Below, piece after piece: positions 18,466 to 27,301 of a DNA stretch of 64,000 nucleotides. The notes beneath the pieces are model-generated. The model ran no database searches and was not told the origin of the DNA. It saw only the letters and a program-made list of their open reading frames with translations. Position numbers and translations under genes: made by a program. Source of the stretch: Natronococcus pandeyae. Lineage in GTDB: Archaea; Halobacteriota; Halobacteria; Halobacteriales; Natrialbaceae. Location: assembly GCF_008122205.1 (NCBI RefSeq), contig NZ_PHNJ01000007.1, positions 1 through 64,000 on the forward strand, read 5' to 3'. Numbering within the stretch: the first letter of the stretch is position 1; each line of letters opens with the position of its first letter.

Positions 18466-19065
18466 ATGCGACGGCGTAGTCGGTGGATACCAACCCGGAG
18501 CGACGACGTGCGACTCGTCGGCCGGACCATCGGGTCGGTGCTCTCCGTGCCGCTGTACGCGGTCGTCGCGCTCGTGGCCTCGATCGCGTCGTTACTGACC
18601 ATCGTCGTCGCACAGAACGTAACGTTGGTTCGAGACCTGGTCGTCTTCGGACCACTCCCGATCGAGTCCCGCCTCGAGATCCTGGTGTTCATGCTGCCGT
18701 TCGTCGGCAGCGCCACCGACCCGCTCACCGGGGTCGGAATGCTCGCGACGAGTCTGCTCGTCGGGATCAACCTCTCGATGCTCGCCTTCCACCTCAACGA
18801 GCAGGGGCTTTCCCTCGCCGGCGGCTCCGGGAGTCTCACCGGCGTCGTCCTGGGGACGATGGGCGCCGGCTGTGCAGTCTGCGGCGCGGCGGTCGCCAGC
18901 GCGATCCTCGGCCTGTTCGGTGCCGCAGGGATCATCGCCTACCTCCCCTTCGATGGCCTGGAGTTCCTCCTCACCGCGGTCGTCGTCGTCCCGCTCTCGA
19001 CGTACTGGCTCGTCACGGGGATCGAGTCCGGCGGCGATGAGGCCTGTCCGATCGACCTCGGCTAA
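18466..19065 (+). CDS. Polytopic membrane protein with intramembrane CAVC motif
   Basis: A 199-residue protein with about five hydrophobic segments. It contains GTMGAGCAVCGAAVASAIL, in which Cys136 and Cys139 lie at the edge of a membrane helix. I know similar GxGCxxCG segments in haloarchaeal membrane proteins but no established function. A GTG at 18510 (giving VRLVGRTIGSV) is an alternative start. The location directly after a DsbA-like lipoprotein suggests it may recycle that protein in the manner of DsbB or VKOR, although it is not recognisably either. This role is inference. Confidence 0.75.
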   Translation: MRRRSRWIPTRSDDVRLVGRTIGSVLSVPLYAVVALVASIASLLTIVVAQNVTLVRDLVVFGPLPIESRLEILVFMLPFVGSATDPLTGVGMLATSLLVGINLSMLAFHLNEQGLSLAGGSGSLTGVVLGTMGAGCAVCGAAVASAILGLFGAAGIIAYLPFDGLEFLLTAVVVVPLSTYWLVTGIESGGDEACPIDLG

Positions 19066-19557
19066 CTGCCGTCGACCGAGGTCGGTCCATCGCGACGCCC
19101 GACGGTTCGCTCGAGGACAGCGCTCGAGGACAGCCCTTTTCGACAGTTCGACATCGAAACCCCCCACAGGCAGGGGAGCTCCGAAGAACCCGGTTCCACA
19201 GCGGTCTCGCGGTGGTCGAGATCGGTCGGGACAGCCGTCGCGTTCCGACCTGGAAGCCGGGATCGGTGTTCCACACACGCCGGTGTCCGCCTGGTTGTCC
19301 TCGAGGGCATCCGAGAACGAATCACGAACCGACGATCGCCTCACGGCTGCTTTTAGTCCGGTCAGTTCCGGATCGACTGCGCGCAACGAGCGGACGATCG
19401 TATCGTGAGCAGCCCGTGGTACGGAGCGATAGCACGTATCCGCGTCTTCAGGCGCGGGAGGAGGTCACCGAGCGAAGCCGAACACCGAGCGCGAACAGGT
19501 CGTACGAAGGGGGGCGGGCAAATTGGCTGTGGACAGCCAGGGGACCAATCGCATCCG
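19066..19557. other. Gene-free interval
   Basis: No recognisable gene or repeat in these 492 bases. Open frames on both strands are Arg/Ser-rich, as expected for out-of-frame high-GC DNA. It separates the plus-strand redox pair from the minus-strand aspartoacylase-like gene, which ends at 19558, so it contains the convergent 3' ends. Confidence 0.4.
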
Positions 19558-20460
19558 TCAGACTTCGACGCCGGTTTGACGAAGGATTCGCGCAGTCAAC
19601 TCTTCGAGCCAGGCCGTTCGGGTCTCGAGGTCGGTTCCGTGCTGGGTCGCCTCGAGGAGGAACCCTGGCCGATCGAGATCGTTCCCGACCTTATGGATGA
19701 GCATCGGCCGTGCTCCCGTCAGGGTGTTTCCGCGCGTGAACGTGTAGTGTCCAGGCTTCCCGCTGTGAAGGAACTCGTTCATCCCCTGGATCGCCTCGTC
19801 CGCGATCGGCCGACCGGCTTCCGTCGGGAAGACGGCCTGGCCGAATCCGGTCGGGCCGACGTCGGAGTTCCAGATCCCCCGGGAGGTGTGGAGATCGAGG
19901 ACGACGTCGGCGTCGAACTCCTCAACGATCTCCCAGAGTTCTCTCGCGAGCGGCGTCGTCGGCTCCTCATCGGCAGGGAACTGGCGGTTCAGATCGCCGT
20001 TCGGGCTGACTCGAGTACTCCGTTCGACCGCGACGGCGTTGGCCTCCGGCACGACGACGAGCGTGCCACGCACGGGCTCCCAGTCAGCGATCCGTGCTGC
20101 AGCACGGTGGCCTGCGGTTTCGTTCCCGTGGAGGCCACCGAAGACGACCGCGGTCGGCCCGTCTGTCGACGACTCTCGGACGAACGCGTCGGTCGCATAC
20201 GAGGTCCCCTCCTGGATCGTAAACCGCTCCTCTCGGAGATCAGGCACCGTGTCGTCCTCGTCCTCGTCTTTGTCTTCGTCCTCGTCCTGCTCGGAGAAGT
20301 CAGTGGGACACACGGGGCTGTCGTCGGCCTCGGCCGTTCCGAGCTGGGACAGTCCTGCGGTGACTGCGCCGATCACACCGGCTGATTGGAATAACATGGA
20401 CCGCCGCGATCGTGAACTATGCTCGCTCTGCTGTCGATCTGTATCAGTCTTCGGTTGCAT
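19558..20460 (-). CDS. Tat-exported succinylglutamate desuccinylase/aspartoacylase-family hydrolase
   Basis: A 300-residue zinc carboxypeptidase-fold hydrolase. Tat motif SRRSML (residues 18-23). A short acidic stretch (57-70) marks a linker. Catalytic features are the zinc ligands His111 and Glu114 (GGLHGNETAG), Arg159 in GDLNRQFP, and zinc ligand His191 in LDLHTS. A glutamate needed for catalysis may be Glu274 (FLLEATQHG, approximate position). Export is unusual for this family, so the substrate is probably an extracellular amino-acid conjugate or peptide. It ends in a plain C-terminus with no anchor. Confidence 0.85.
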   Translation of the reverse strand: MQPKTDTDRQQSEHSSRSRRSMLFQSAGVIGAVTAGLSQLGTAEADDSPVCPTDFSEQDEDEDKDEDEDDTVPDLREERFTIQEGTSYATDAFVRESSTDGPTAVVFGGLHGNETAGHRAAARIADWEPVRGTLVVVPEANAVAVERSTRVSPNGDLNRQFPADEEPTTPLARELWEIVEEFDADVVLDLHTSRGIWNSDVGPTGFGQAVFPTEAGRPIADEAIQGMNEFLHSGKPGHYTFTRGNTLTGARPMLIHKVGNDLDRPGFLLEATQHGTDLETRTAWLEELTARILRQTGVEV

Positions 20461-20790
20461 TCATTTCGCCTCTGCAACACACCAGGGCTACCAACGAGCC
20501 AGAGGTATGTAATTTGAAACAATTGGTTCTTAATATAATAATATGCCGAAATTATACACATCAATTAATCAACCGTAGTGTTAAATCATATCTTTGGAGA
20601 AATTCATAAAATAATTACTGTGTCGGGAATAAGAATAATTGGGTCCTCGAGATCGCTTCCCGTCCTCTCGTTCTCGGGCTCTCTGTCGAACTGTATAGCC
20701 GTACTATACAGCACGACTATCGAACGGTAGGCCGTCTGGAGCAGCGACGGGGGGTCGCAACGATCTAGCCGTGTTCCGCCCACTCCTGGT
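20461..20790. promoter_or_regulatory. AT-rich upstream region of the aspartoacylase-like gene
   Basis: No gene here. Sequence at about 20515-20640 is strongly AT-rich (for example TTAATATAATAATATG) and is positioned as the promoter of the minus-strand gene starting at 20460. Its GC is far below the surrounding DNA. The part at 20640-20790 lies past the 3' end of the propeller gene. Confidence 0.4.
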
Positions 20791-22074
20791 TCAACAGTCC
20801 TCTTCGGTGGCAGTCGTCCCGTCCATCTTCTCGGTTCGGTTCGCGGTATCACGACCGGACGGGCAAAGGGCGGTCAATCCCCCGTCTCGATTGAGATACA
20901 CCGTCTCGCCATCGACGACGCAGTCGACGCCGAACCCGTCGGTCCACTGTGACTCGTCGAACGTGAACCGCCACTGCTCGTCGCCGCTCTCGAGATCGTA
21001 CCCGACGAGCTCGTCGGCCGTCGACGATCCGTTCAGACTGTGCGCAACGACGACAGTCTCGCCAGCGATAGCTGGCGCTCCGTACGAGTACGTCCCGTTC
21101 TTTTCCCAGGAACCGCAGGGGGAACTCAGCTTGAGGCGATGTCGTCCACGGGTGACGACTCGATCGCCGGCGACAGCGGTCACTAACGCGTCCGAGAGGT
21201 GCTGTTGTTCCTCCTTCGAGGCAGTGTCGAAGACGGTCACGTCCTCTTCGCTCGAATTTTCGAGAAAGGACGTGGTTTCGGTCACTGTGAGTCCAGTAGC
21301 GGAGCCCCCTGGTTCTAGGTGATCCGACCACAGCGTCTCTCCGGCCACCGGATCAAAGGCAACCAGCGCGTCCGCATCGATGGCTGCGCCACTCCGTCGT
21401 TTGTCGAGCAGCGCCCAGATCATGCCGTCCGCAGCAGCAATCGCGCCAGTGCGCGTACTGAACACGTAGGTGTGTGTGCCCGAATCGTCCTCACGAGAGG
21501 TCACGGCGACCGTCTCGCACGTCCAGCGGCGCGACCCATCGACCACGTCGAACGCGTGGAGGGTCCCCTCGACGGTGACGTACACGGTCTCGAACGCGAC
21601 GACCGGAGCTGAAACCGAGACGTCCGTCCCGAACGTTTCGCTCCAGCGGACAGCGCCGCTGTCGGCATCGATCGCTGTCAGTTGGTCTCCAGCGACGTAG
21701 ACTCCGTCCCTGGTGACCGCCGGCGTCCCGGCAGCGTGGACGTGAGGACACGTCCACAATCTGCTACCGTCGTCTGCATCGAGAGCATGAACCTCCTCCC
21801 CTGTTCGAAGGTAAACCCTCCCGTCGACGACTGCAGCGTCGCCTGTCTCGTCGTACTGCCAGGCGACGGTCTCCGGTTTCTCGAAGTCGCTTATCGACGG
21901 ATTGTGCCGCGTGTTCCCCGCCGTCCCGCCGTACGATGACCAGCCGTCGGGTTCGTCGAGTTGTGGCCGACTCCCGTCGGAAGTTGGTTCCCCAGCTCCG
22001 AGCGAAGCAAAAATCCCACCTGCCGAAAGCGCTGCCCCAGTTGCCAACACCGATCGTCGCTGCCAATCGTCCAT
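20791..22074 (-). CDS. PQQ-type beta-propeller protein, probably exported
   Basis: A 427-residue protein with an N-terminal RR motif and hydrophobic stretch (RRSVLATGAALSAGG). It has repeated blades of the type GRVYLRTGEEVHALDADDGS.LW, GVYVAGDQLTAIDADSGAVRW, TVYVTVEGTLHAFDVVDGSRRW and later ALVAFDPVAGETLW. These are PQQ-like or BamB-type repeats. In haloarchaea such propellers mostly serve as binding scaffolds rather than quinoprotein enzymes. No calcium/PQQ catalytic residues can be confirmed. It stands alone, with its own AT-rich promoter at about 22080-22125. Confidence 0.85.
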   Translation of the reverse strand: MDDWQRRSVLATGAALSAGGIFASLGAGEPTSDGSRPQLDEPDGWSSYGGTAGNTRHNPSISDFEKPETVAWQYDETGDAAVVDGRVYLRTGEEVHALDADDGSRLWTCPHVHAAGTPAVTRDGVYVAGDQLTAIDADSGAVRWSETFGTDVSVSAPVVAFETVYVTVEGTLHAFDVVDGSRRWTCETVAVTSREDDSGTHTYVFSTRTGAIAAADGMIWALLDKRRSGAAIDADALVAFDPVAGETLWSDHLEPGGSATGLTVTETTSFLENSSEEDVTVFDTASKEEQQHLSDALVTAVAGDRVVTRGRHRLKLSSPCGSWEKNGTYSYGAPAIAGETVVVAHSLNGSSTADELVGYDLESGDEQWRFTFDESQWTDGFGVDCVVDGETVYLNRDGGLTALCPSGRDTANRTEKMDGTTATEEDC

Positions 22075-22440
22075 ATCAATTCTCCTCGCTATCGACTATA
22101 TCTTTATCTAGTTCATAGCATAATGGTTGAGTCTTGATGAACAGTAAAATATCGTTTCAAGGGTTGATGATAGTCCGGTGAAATTGGTCTCGAATCCGAG
22201 GCAGGGTTAAGCGATCGGCAGTGCCGTCCCGGGCACGAGCCCGCCTCCGAGTCTATGAGTGAGCGGGGCTGGATCAGCGATGTGCCACAGACTCCCTCGC
22301 TGAGGTCGCCGATCGAGCCGAATCCGGCCATCAGAATCGCTACCCACCTTGCCAGCCAAACCCACAGTACCCGCTCCACCGCGACGGCCACGACATCGGA
22401 AACTGTGTCTCCGCCTCGAAGTGGGACAGTCGCCAGCCTC
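22075..22440. other. Gene-free interval
   Basis: No gene is supported. The AT-rich part 22085-22150 (CTATATCTTTATCTAG) is the probable promoter of the propeller gene on the minus strand. The rest shows no repeat, palindrome or recognisable coding sequence. Confidence 0.4.
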
Positions 22441-22707
22441 CTACTCCTCGGACGAGATCCGAACGATCTCGCTGCTGTGGTAGTACTTCGTCGTCGTGGG
22501 CAACCGTTCGCGCGGAGAGAGCTCTGGACGTGTACACCGAACCCAGTCAGCCTCGAGGTGCTCGAGGGGCGTCACCTCTGCAAACGCTTCGGAACGGTTG
22601 TCGGTCAGATACACCCGATAGGCGTAGCCATCCCCCCTCGAGAGTCGGCCACGGCTCACCAGTGCCGCAAGCCAGGAAACTATTTTTTGCACCACCACCC
22701 AGATCAT
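22441..22707 (-). CDS. Small hypothetical protein with one membrane helix
   Basis: I chose the ATG at 22707 (MIWVVVQKIVSWLAALVSRG), giving 88 residues. An earlier frame start at 22803 adds a tail unlike haloarchaeal protein. There is one hydrophobic or amphipathic helix at the start, then a soluble part (YAYRVYLTDNRSEAFAEVTP) with many charged residues. The composition is coding-like. No family is recognised. Confidence 0.5.
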   Translation of the reverse strand: MIWVVVQKIVSWLAALVSRGRLSRGDGYAYRVYLTDNRSEAFAEVTPLEHLEADWVRCTRPELSPRERLPTTTKYYHSSEIVRISSEE

Positions 22708-22889
22708 TAGAGGATAGTTGTCACTGTTCTCGGTGGTTGTAATATGTCTTGTGGAGTACAGGGGGATACGCTTCGCCTCACAGTGGCCGCCCATCCGTCT
22801 CAAACCCCACGCAACGGGTCCGTACAGACGGGAACCCTGAGCCGGCGGCGGTCGTTCTGTCGATCAGGTACGACGGAGCGCCGGCAAAA

Positions 22890-22991
22890 AATCGAGCACC
22901 TACAGAACGATTCGCCCGACTGTTTTCAACGTTCGAGGTGCTGATACGCGTCCTCGGTGAGCCGAACGTTGCGGTACTCGGTGTCCTCCAT
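22890..22991 (-). pseudogene. VapB-like antitoxin gene remnant
   Basis: From an ATG at 22991 (complement), the peptide MEDTEYRNVRLTEDAYQHLER is read and then an in-frame TGA at 22926-22928. After it the same frame continues with KQSGESF before becoming unreadable. This matches the N-terminus of haloarchaeal VapB-like antitoxins (MxxxxRNVRLxEDAYxRLExRKxxGESF). The stop replaces an expected arginine codon, consistent with a single-base change (CGA to TGA). No VapC toxin is seen beside it, and IS ends lie within 20 bases. Confidence 0.6.
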
Positions 22992-23009
22992 GCACACAGA
23001 TATGTGCAC

Positions 23010-23290
23010 TGACCTCCTCCCACGGCTTCAGTCGTGGAGTTCCCGTCGCGAACGGGAGTCCCACGAGCGGGGAGGTTCGCGGGTTCGCCAGTTCCCTCGG
23101 CGACCCGCGTTCTGGGTCGGGCCAGCGCGACCCCTGGGCGAGATCGCGGGCTTCATCTTCCCCTCTCGGGTGCACATCCTTACCTCGACCTCGGTACACG
23201 GACGTACGGTTCGAGGTCGGTTCAAGCGTACGCGCCTCATCCCACGACTGAAATCGTGGGCTTTCGCGCTGCATCCCTGTAACGAGAGAA
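23010..23290 (-). mobile_element. Compact IS200/IS605-type non-autonomous element or stacked right ends
   Basis: Two palindromic ends lie 220 bases apart. The one at 23241-23260 (CCCACGACTG-AAATCGTGGG) has the same tail as the end at 16490. The one at 23020-23037 (CCACGGCTTCAGTCGTGG) has a following TCCCGTCGCGAACGGGA hairpin at 23041-23057. No transposase is coded between them. This resembles palindrome-associated mini-elements described in haloarchaea, or two successive insertions of TnpB-type ends. Confidence 0.5.
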
Positions 23291-23544
23291 CTGTTTGGTC
23301 TATCTCGGGATCCGCTTCGTGAATTCGTACTGAGCTCAGTCGACCGACGAAGCGACGATGCGTACCAAATAGTATCTCCGGGGCGCGCACGCTCGAGCGG
23401 CGAGAGGGCGCCTCAGCGGCCCGACGAACGGGGTGATCACCGCCTCACAACCAACGAAATGTGCACGAGCCCGCACGTTGCCTCCGCGGGTCGGCAGCCG
23501 AATCTCCACTGGAGGAATCCTCGCGCTGTCGCACGGGGAGGATA
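23291..23544. other. Gene-free flank of the monooxygenase gene
   Basis: No gene or clear repeat is seen here. A minus-strand open frame that runs from the monooxygenase gene through this part is a different, Arg-rich reading frame and was not accepted. The region holds the 3' flank of the monooxygenase gene. Confidence 0.4.
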
Positions 23545-24897
23545 TCAATTGGAGCGCGGCGAACCCGGGTGGTCGGCAGGGAGCCGCGAGTCGTCGGCCC
23601 CGGAGAGCCGTTCCCGGAGCGTCTCGCCCGGTCGGCCCTCGGGCAGGAGCTCCCGCTCGCGGAGTTCCGGCACGACCAGATCGACGAAATCTTGCAGCGA
23701 GTCCGGCCGCACGACCTCTTTGACGTTGAAGCCATGGACCCCGACCTCCTCGTGCCAGTACTGGAGTTCGTCGGCGACCGTCTCCGGCGTCCCGACGAGT
23801 TTTGGGGAAGTTGTGCCGAGGCCGCAGAACTCCGCGACCTCGCGGACGGTCCACTCCCGGTCGGGCTGGGACTTGGTGAAGGCGTTCATCGTCCCCTGGA
23901 TCGCGTCCGTCTCGATGTGTTCGACTTTCTGGTCCGGCTCGAGTTCCGAGAGGTCCATGTCGAGGAAGCCGGAGAGCAGTGCGAGCGTCGCCTCGACGTC
24001 CACGTGGTCCTTGTAGGACTCGTACTTCGCCTGAGCGATCTCCTCCGTCTCGCCGACGATCGGAACGACCCCGATGAAGAAGCGCAGCGAGTCCGGATCG
24101 CGGCCGTGGGCGGCGGCGCGCTCCCTGAGGTCGGTCATGTACTCGCGAATCCCTGCCTCCGTCGGCTGGCTCGCGAACACCGCTTCGGCGTTCGCGGCCG
24201 CGAACTCGCGACCGCGGTCCGAGGAGCCGGCCTGATAGATCACGGGCGTTCGCTGCGGCGACGGCTCGCAGCCGTGCGGACCGGGAACGGAGAAGAACTC
24301 GCCCTCGTGATCGATCGGCAAGACTCCATCCGGGTCGGTGTACACCCCGGTCTCGGCGTCGGTCCGTACTGCATCGTCGTCCCACGACTCCTCCCACAGC
24401 GCGTAGCAGACCTCGAGGAACTCGGCGGCGCGGTCGTAGCGCGTCTGCTTGTCCATCCGCTCGTGGAGGCCCAGGTTCTGTGCGGCCGACTCGAGATACG
24501 AGGTGACGACGTTGAGCGCCACGCGGCCGTCGGTCAGGTGATCGAGCGTCGAAAACTCCCGGGCGAGCTGGTAGGGGTGGGTGTAGGTCGTCGAGCGCGT
24601 AATTGCAAAGCCGAGGTCGTCGGTCACCTCGGCCATCGCTGGGACCACCAGCTGCGGGTCGTTGGCCGGCGTCTGGACGCCGCGTTCGACTGCCGTGTGC
24701 CGATCGTCGCCGTAGACGTCGTAGATCCCGCGAACGTCGGCGAAGAAGACGGCATCGAACCCCCCGCGCTCGGCGGTCCGAGCGACCTCGGTCCAGTACT
24801 CGAGGTCGGTGTACCGGGTCGAGCCGTCGCCCGGATACGTCCACGAGCCGGGCGAGACGTGTTCGGGGGCGTTCATGGTGAAAAGATTGAGATGCAT
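23545..24897 (-). CDS. LLM-class flavin-dependent monooxygenase (NtaA/SnaA/DmoA type)
   Basis: The start was set at 24897 (MHLNLFTMNAPEHVSPGSW), as upstream in-frame sequence is Arg/Ser-rich and not conserved. The product is 450 residues, a TIM-barrel FMNH2-dependent monooxygenase. Family segments are AERGGFDAVFFADV, the RSTTYTHPYQLAREFSTLDH region, GRVALNVVTSY and YQAGSSDRGREFAA. Such enzymes use reduced flavin from a separate reductase to attack nitrilotriacetate, dimethyl sulfide, pristinamycin or similar compounds. The substrate here is unknown and no flavin reductase lies next to it. It is divergent from the ATP-grasp gene, with about 270 bases shared upstream. Confidence 0.87.
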   Translation of the reverse strand: MHLNLFTMNAPEHVSPGSWTYPGDGSTRYTDLEYWTEVARTAERGGFDAVFFADVRGIYDVYGDDRHTAVERGVQTPANDPQLVVPAMAEVTDDLGFAITRSTTYTHPYQLAREFSTLDHLTDGRVALNVVTSYLESAAQNLGLHERMDKQTRYDRAAEFLEVCYALWEESWDDDAVRTDAETGVYTDPDGVLPIDHEGEFFSVPGPHGCEPSPQRTPVIYQAGSSDRGREFAAANAEAVFASQPTEAGIREYMTDLRERAAAHGRDPDSLRFFIGVVPIVGETEEIAQAKYESYKDHVDVEATLALLSGFLDMDLSELEPDQKVEHIETDAIQGTMNAFTKSQPDREWTVREVAEFCGLGTTSPKLVGTPETVADELQYWHEEVGVHGFNVKEVVRPDSLQDFVDLVVPELRERELLPEGRPGETLRERLSGADDSRLPADHPGSPRSN

Positions 24898-25165
24898 CGG
24901 TGTACGGCAGGTTACGAATCGAAATCGTAAGAGCGAGGAGGAGGTGGCCAATCTTGTTGGTACCTTCGACGATCGGCGGCGCCGATCCGACTCCTGCCCA
25001 GCGATCGCGACGGCCGTTCGCTGCCGATGGGGAGGCTGTCGTGGCGGCGCCACGGTGCGGAGCGATCTCGGCCGGCGGTCGAGATCCGAATCAGGCCCGT
25101 CATTGACGCCGGCACCACTGTCCGGTTCTCGTGTGTTTTTCTCCCGGAGGGAGCCATCCACCGGT

Positions 25166-26407
25166 ATGGCAACGCAGTTCCAATCGTTCTCGTCGCTTCT
25201 CGACGACCTCGAGTCGGCGTCGTTCGACCGGCCGCCCGCGGTCGTCTCGAACGCTCATTATACCGGTCTCGCCGTGTCCCGGGCGCTCGACGCCCTCGAC
25301 GTTCCCGTCATCGCACTCGATCGAAACGGCGACGGCCTCGCCTCGCCCTCGACGGCGATCGACTACGCCGGGCGGATCACGTACCCGCTCGAGGATCACG
25401 CCGGGTTCGAGGCGGATCTCGAAGCAGTCGTCGACGCCGCGGGTTCGGACGTGGTCGCCTTTCCGTGCATGGACGAGTGGGTCCACGCCTACGCCGCCGC
25501 GGACGTCGACGGCCTCCGCCGACCGTTCTCGGATGCGGCAGGAATCGAGCGCGTGCTCGACAAGGAGTCGCTGTACGCGATCGCCGAGGAACTCGACGTG
25601 CCGTACCCCGAAACGTACCGGTTGAGCGAGACCAGCCCCGAGGACGCCGCCGACCATCTCGGATTCCCGCTCGTGGTCAAACCCGCCCGAAAGCGCGAGT
25701 TCGAGGAGGCGATCGGCACCAACGTCGTCGAGGTCGCCGACGAGGACGAGTTCGCCGAGATCGTCGCGGCCGCCGAGGAGGCCGACGTCCGGATCATGGC
25801 CCAGGAACGGGTGAACGTCGCCCCCGGCGAGGACTGCTCGGTCGCCTCGTACGTCCCGCCCAGCGGCGTCGAGGAGTCGCTGTCGGTCGTCGGGAACCCG
25901 CTCCTTCGCTACCCCCGATCGTTCGGCAGTTCCTGTGTGGTCGAACGGGTCAACCGGCCGGCGCTCGAGGGGCGGGCGTTCGACGTCCTCGAGGAGACCG
26001 GCTACCACGGCATCAGTGAGGCGGAGTTCGTCTACGACGCGGATCGGGACGAGTACGTCCTGCTGGACATCAACACCCGTCCCTGGAAGTGGATCGAGAT
26101 GCCCGTCACGGCGGGCGCGAACCTGCCGGCGGCGGCCTACGCCGACGTGACGGACGCCGCATACGACCCCGAGCCCTCGCGGGACGCGCTGTGGGTCTCC
26201 CTGAAGGACTACGTGTCGCTGCTCGCGACCGACGACACGACGCCACCCGCCCTCGAGGAGGAGCACTGGCGAGCGCTCGCCTCGGGGACGTTCGAGGAGA
26301 CCGACGGGGGGCTGACGACGGCGGTATACCGGCCGTCGGATCCGGGGCCGACGGCGCAACTGCTCGAAACGGAGTTCTCCGATCGAGAGTACTACTGCGC
26401 CTGCTGA
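25166..26407 (+). CDS. ATP-grasp ligase (carboxylate-amine ligase-like)
   Basis: Starting at the ATG at 25166, the protein is 413 residues. It has the three-part ATP-grasp layout. The N-terminal domain has SNAHYTGLAVSRALDALDVP. The central part has DKESLYAIAEELDVPYPETY and the ATP-binding lysine in FPLVVKPARKREF. The C-terminal metal-binding region has SEAEFVYDADRDEYVLLDIN with acidic residues and TRPWKWIEM. Such enzymes join a carboxylate to an amine or thiol with ATP. The substrate is unknown, and a D-Asp- or peptide-ligase-like role is only possible. The protein is cytoplasmic. Confidence 0.85.
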   Translation: MATQFQSFSSLLDDLESASFDRPPAVVSNAHYTGLAVSRALDALDVPVIALDRNGDGLASPSTAIDYAGRITYPLEDHAGFEADLEAVVDAAGSDVVAFPCMDEWVHAYAAADVDGLRRPFSDAAGIERVLDKESLYAIAEELDVPYPETYRLSETSPEDAADHLGFPLVVKPARKREFEEAIGTNVVEVADEDEFAEIVAAAEEADVRIMAQERVNVAPGEDCSVASYVPPSGVEESLSVVGNPLLRYPRSFGSSCVVERVNRPALEGRAFDVLEETGYHGISEAEFVYDADRDEYVLLDINTRPWKWIEMPVTAGANLPAAAYADVTDAAYDPEPSRDALWVSLKDYVSLLATDDTTPPALEEEHWRALASGTFEETDGGLTTAVYRPSDPGPTAQLLETEFSDREYYCAC

Positions 26408-26953
26408 ACGACCGATTCTTTCCGAAGTCTGCCGATCCCGCGCTCACACTCGCGGTCGGCGAGTCTCGGGAGGGCAACGCCGACCACAGCCACGCCGACA
26501 TCGTGGCAGTCACCGACCTACTGGGCGACGAACCGACGACCGACGGTCGAGACGGAGTTGCGCAGTTCATCGACCGGGACCGCACGACTCGGGAGTGGGA
26601 CGACCCGCTCGTCCGGCGTTCGGAGGTGTGTGATCCGCCTCGGAATCGTCCGGAAGTTCGTCGATCGTCCGTGACGCGGAGGCACGCGGCCGTCGATAGT
26701 AGTCGCTCGCTACGCGAGCCGCGGCGCCGGCGCTGTCGACCGTACGGTCCGTCTACAGCGCCGAACGCGGCTCGATCGGCGTCGCTCCGGTGTTGTTCGA
26801 GAAGGAGAGCGAAGACAACAGATACCGACCGAGGTGACTGATTTAACCACACCCATCGAAAACGCAATTCAGTCGGATTACAGCCAATCCACGTTGAGAC
26901 TCCGAACGATCGGCCGCTCTTATTGTTCCGTTCCGGTGTGTCCGAACTGCATC
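26408..26953. other. Gene-free interval with degraded coding-like segment
   Basis: Nothing is supported as a gene. One plus-strand segment at about 26430-26650 reads SREGNADHSHADIVAVTDLL, which is coding-like but has no recognised family and an unusable start and end. The 26860-26945 part is the likely promoter region for the small lipoprotein at 26954. Confidence 0.35.
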
Positions 26954-27301
26954 ATGACAGACCGAACCCTCACGCGTCGCCGAATGCTATCGGGTGTCGG
27001 CGCGGGTGTCGCAGTGGGACTGGCCGGCTGCGGAGACAGCGGAGACGAAGGGCCGGGAGAGCCTGCAGAGGACGAGATGGACGCCGAAGACGATGACGGA
27101 GAGATAGACGATGACGACGGGTTGGACGGGGACGACGAGGGGGAAGACGACGACGAAGTCGACGATGACGAAAACGAGGATGAGACTGAGGGCGGCGCCG
27201 AGGACGATGACGACGCTGAAATTCAGGAGGTCGAAGGGTATGGCCGCGATGGTGATACCGAGGACGACGGTGACGAGGAGGGCGGCGAGGACGATTCATA
27301 A
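26954..27301 (+). CDS. Small Asp/Glu-rich Tat lipoprotein
   Basis: A 115-residue protein. The N-terminus MTDRTLTRRRMLSGVG has an RR motif and the lipobox LAGC gives the anchor cysteine. Almost everything after it is Asp, Glu and Gly repeats, with no folded domain. It looks like the acidic linker of the lipoproteins at 15754 and 17470 without a C-terminal domain. It could be a truncated version of such a lipoprotein or a surface-charge protein. The start at 26954 is fixed by the RR motif. Function unknown. Confidence 0.7.
   Translation: MTDRTLTRRRMLSGVGAGVAVGLAGCGDSGDEGPGEPAEDEMDAEDDDGEIDDDDGLDGDDEGEDDDEVDDDENEDETEGGAEDDDDAEIQEVEGYGRDGDTEDDGDEEGGEDDS

Noticed and set aside
23336-24844. 502-codon frame overlapping the monooxygenase
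   Set aside because: Arg-rich, with no family signal. The other frame has clear LLM-class monooxygenase motifs.
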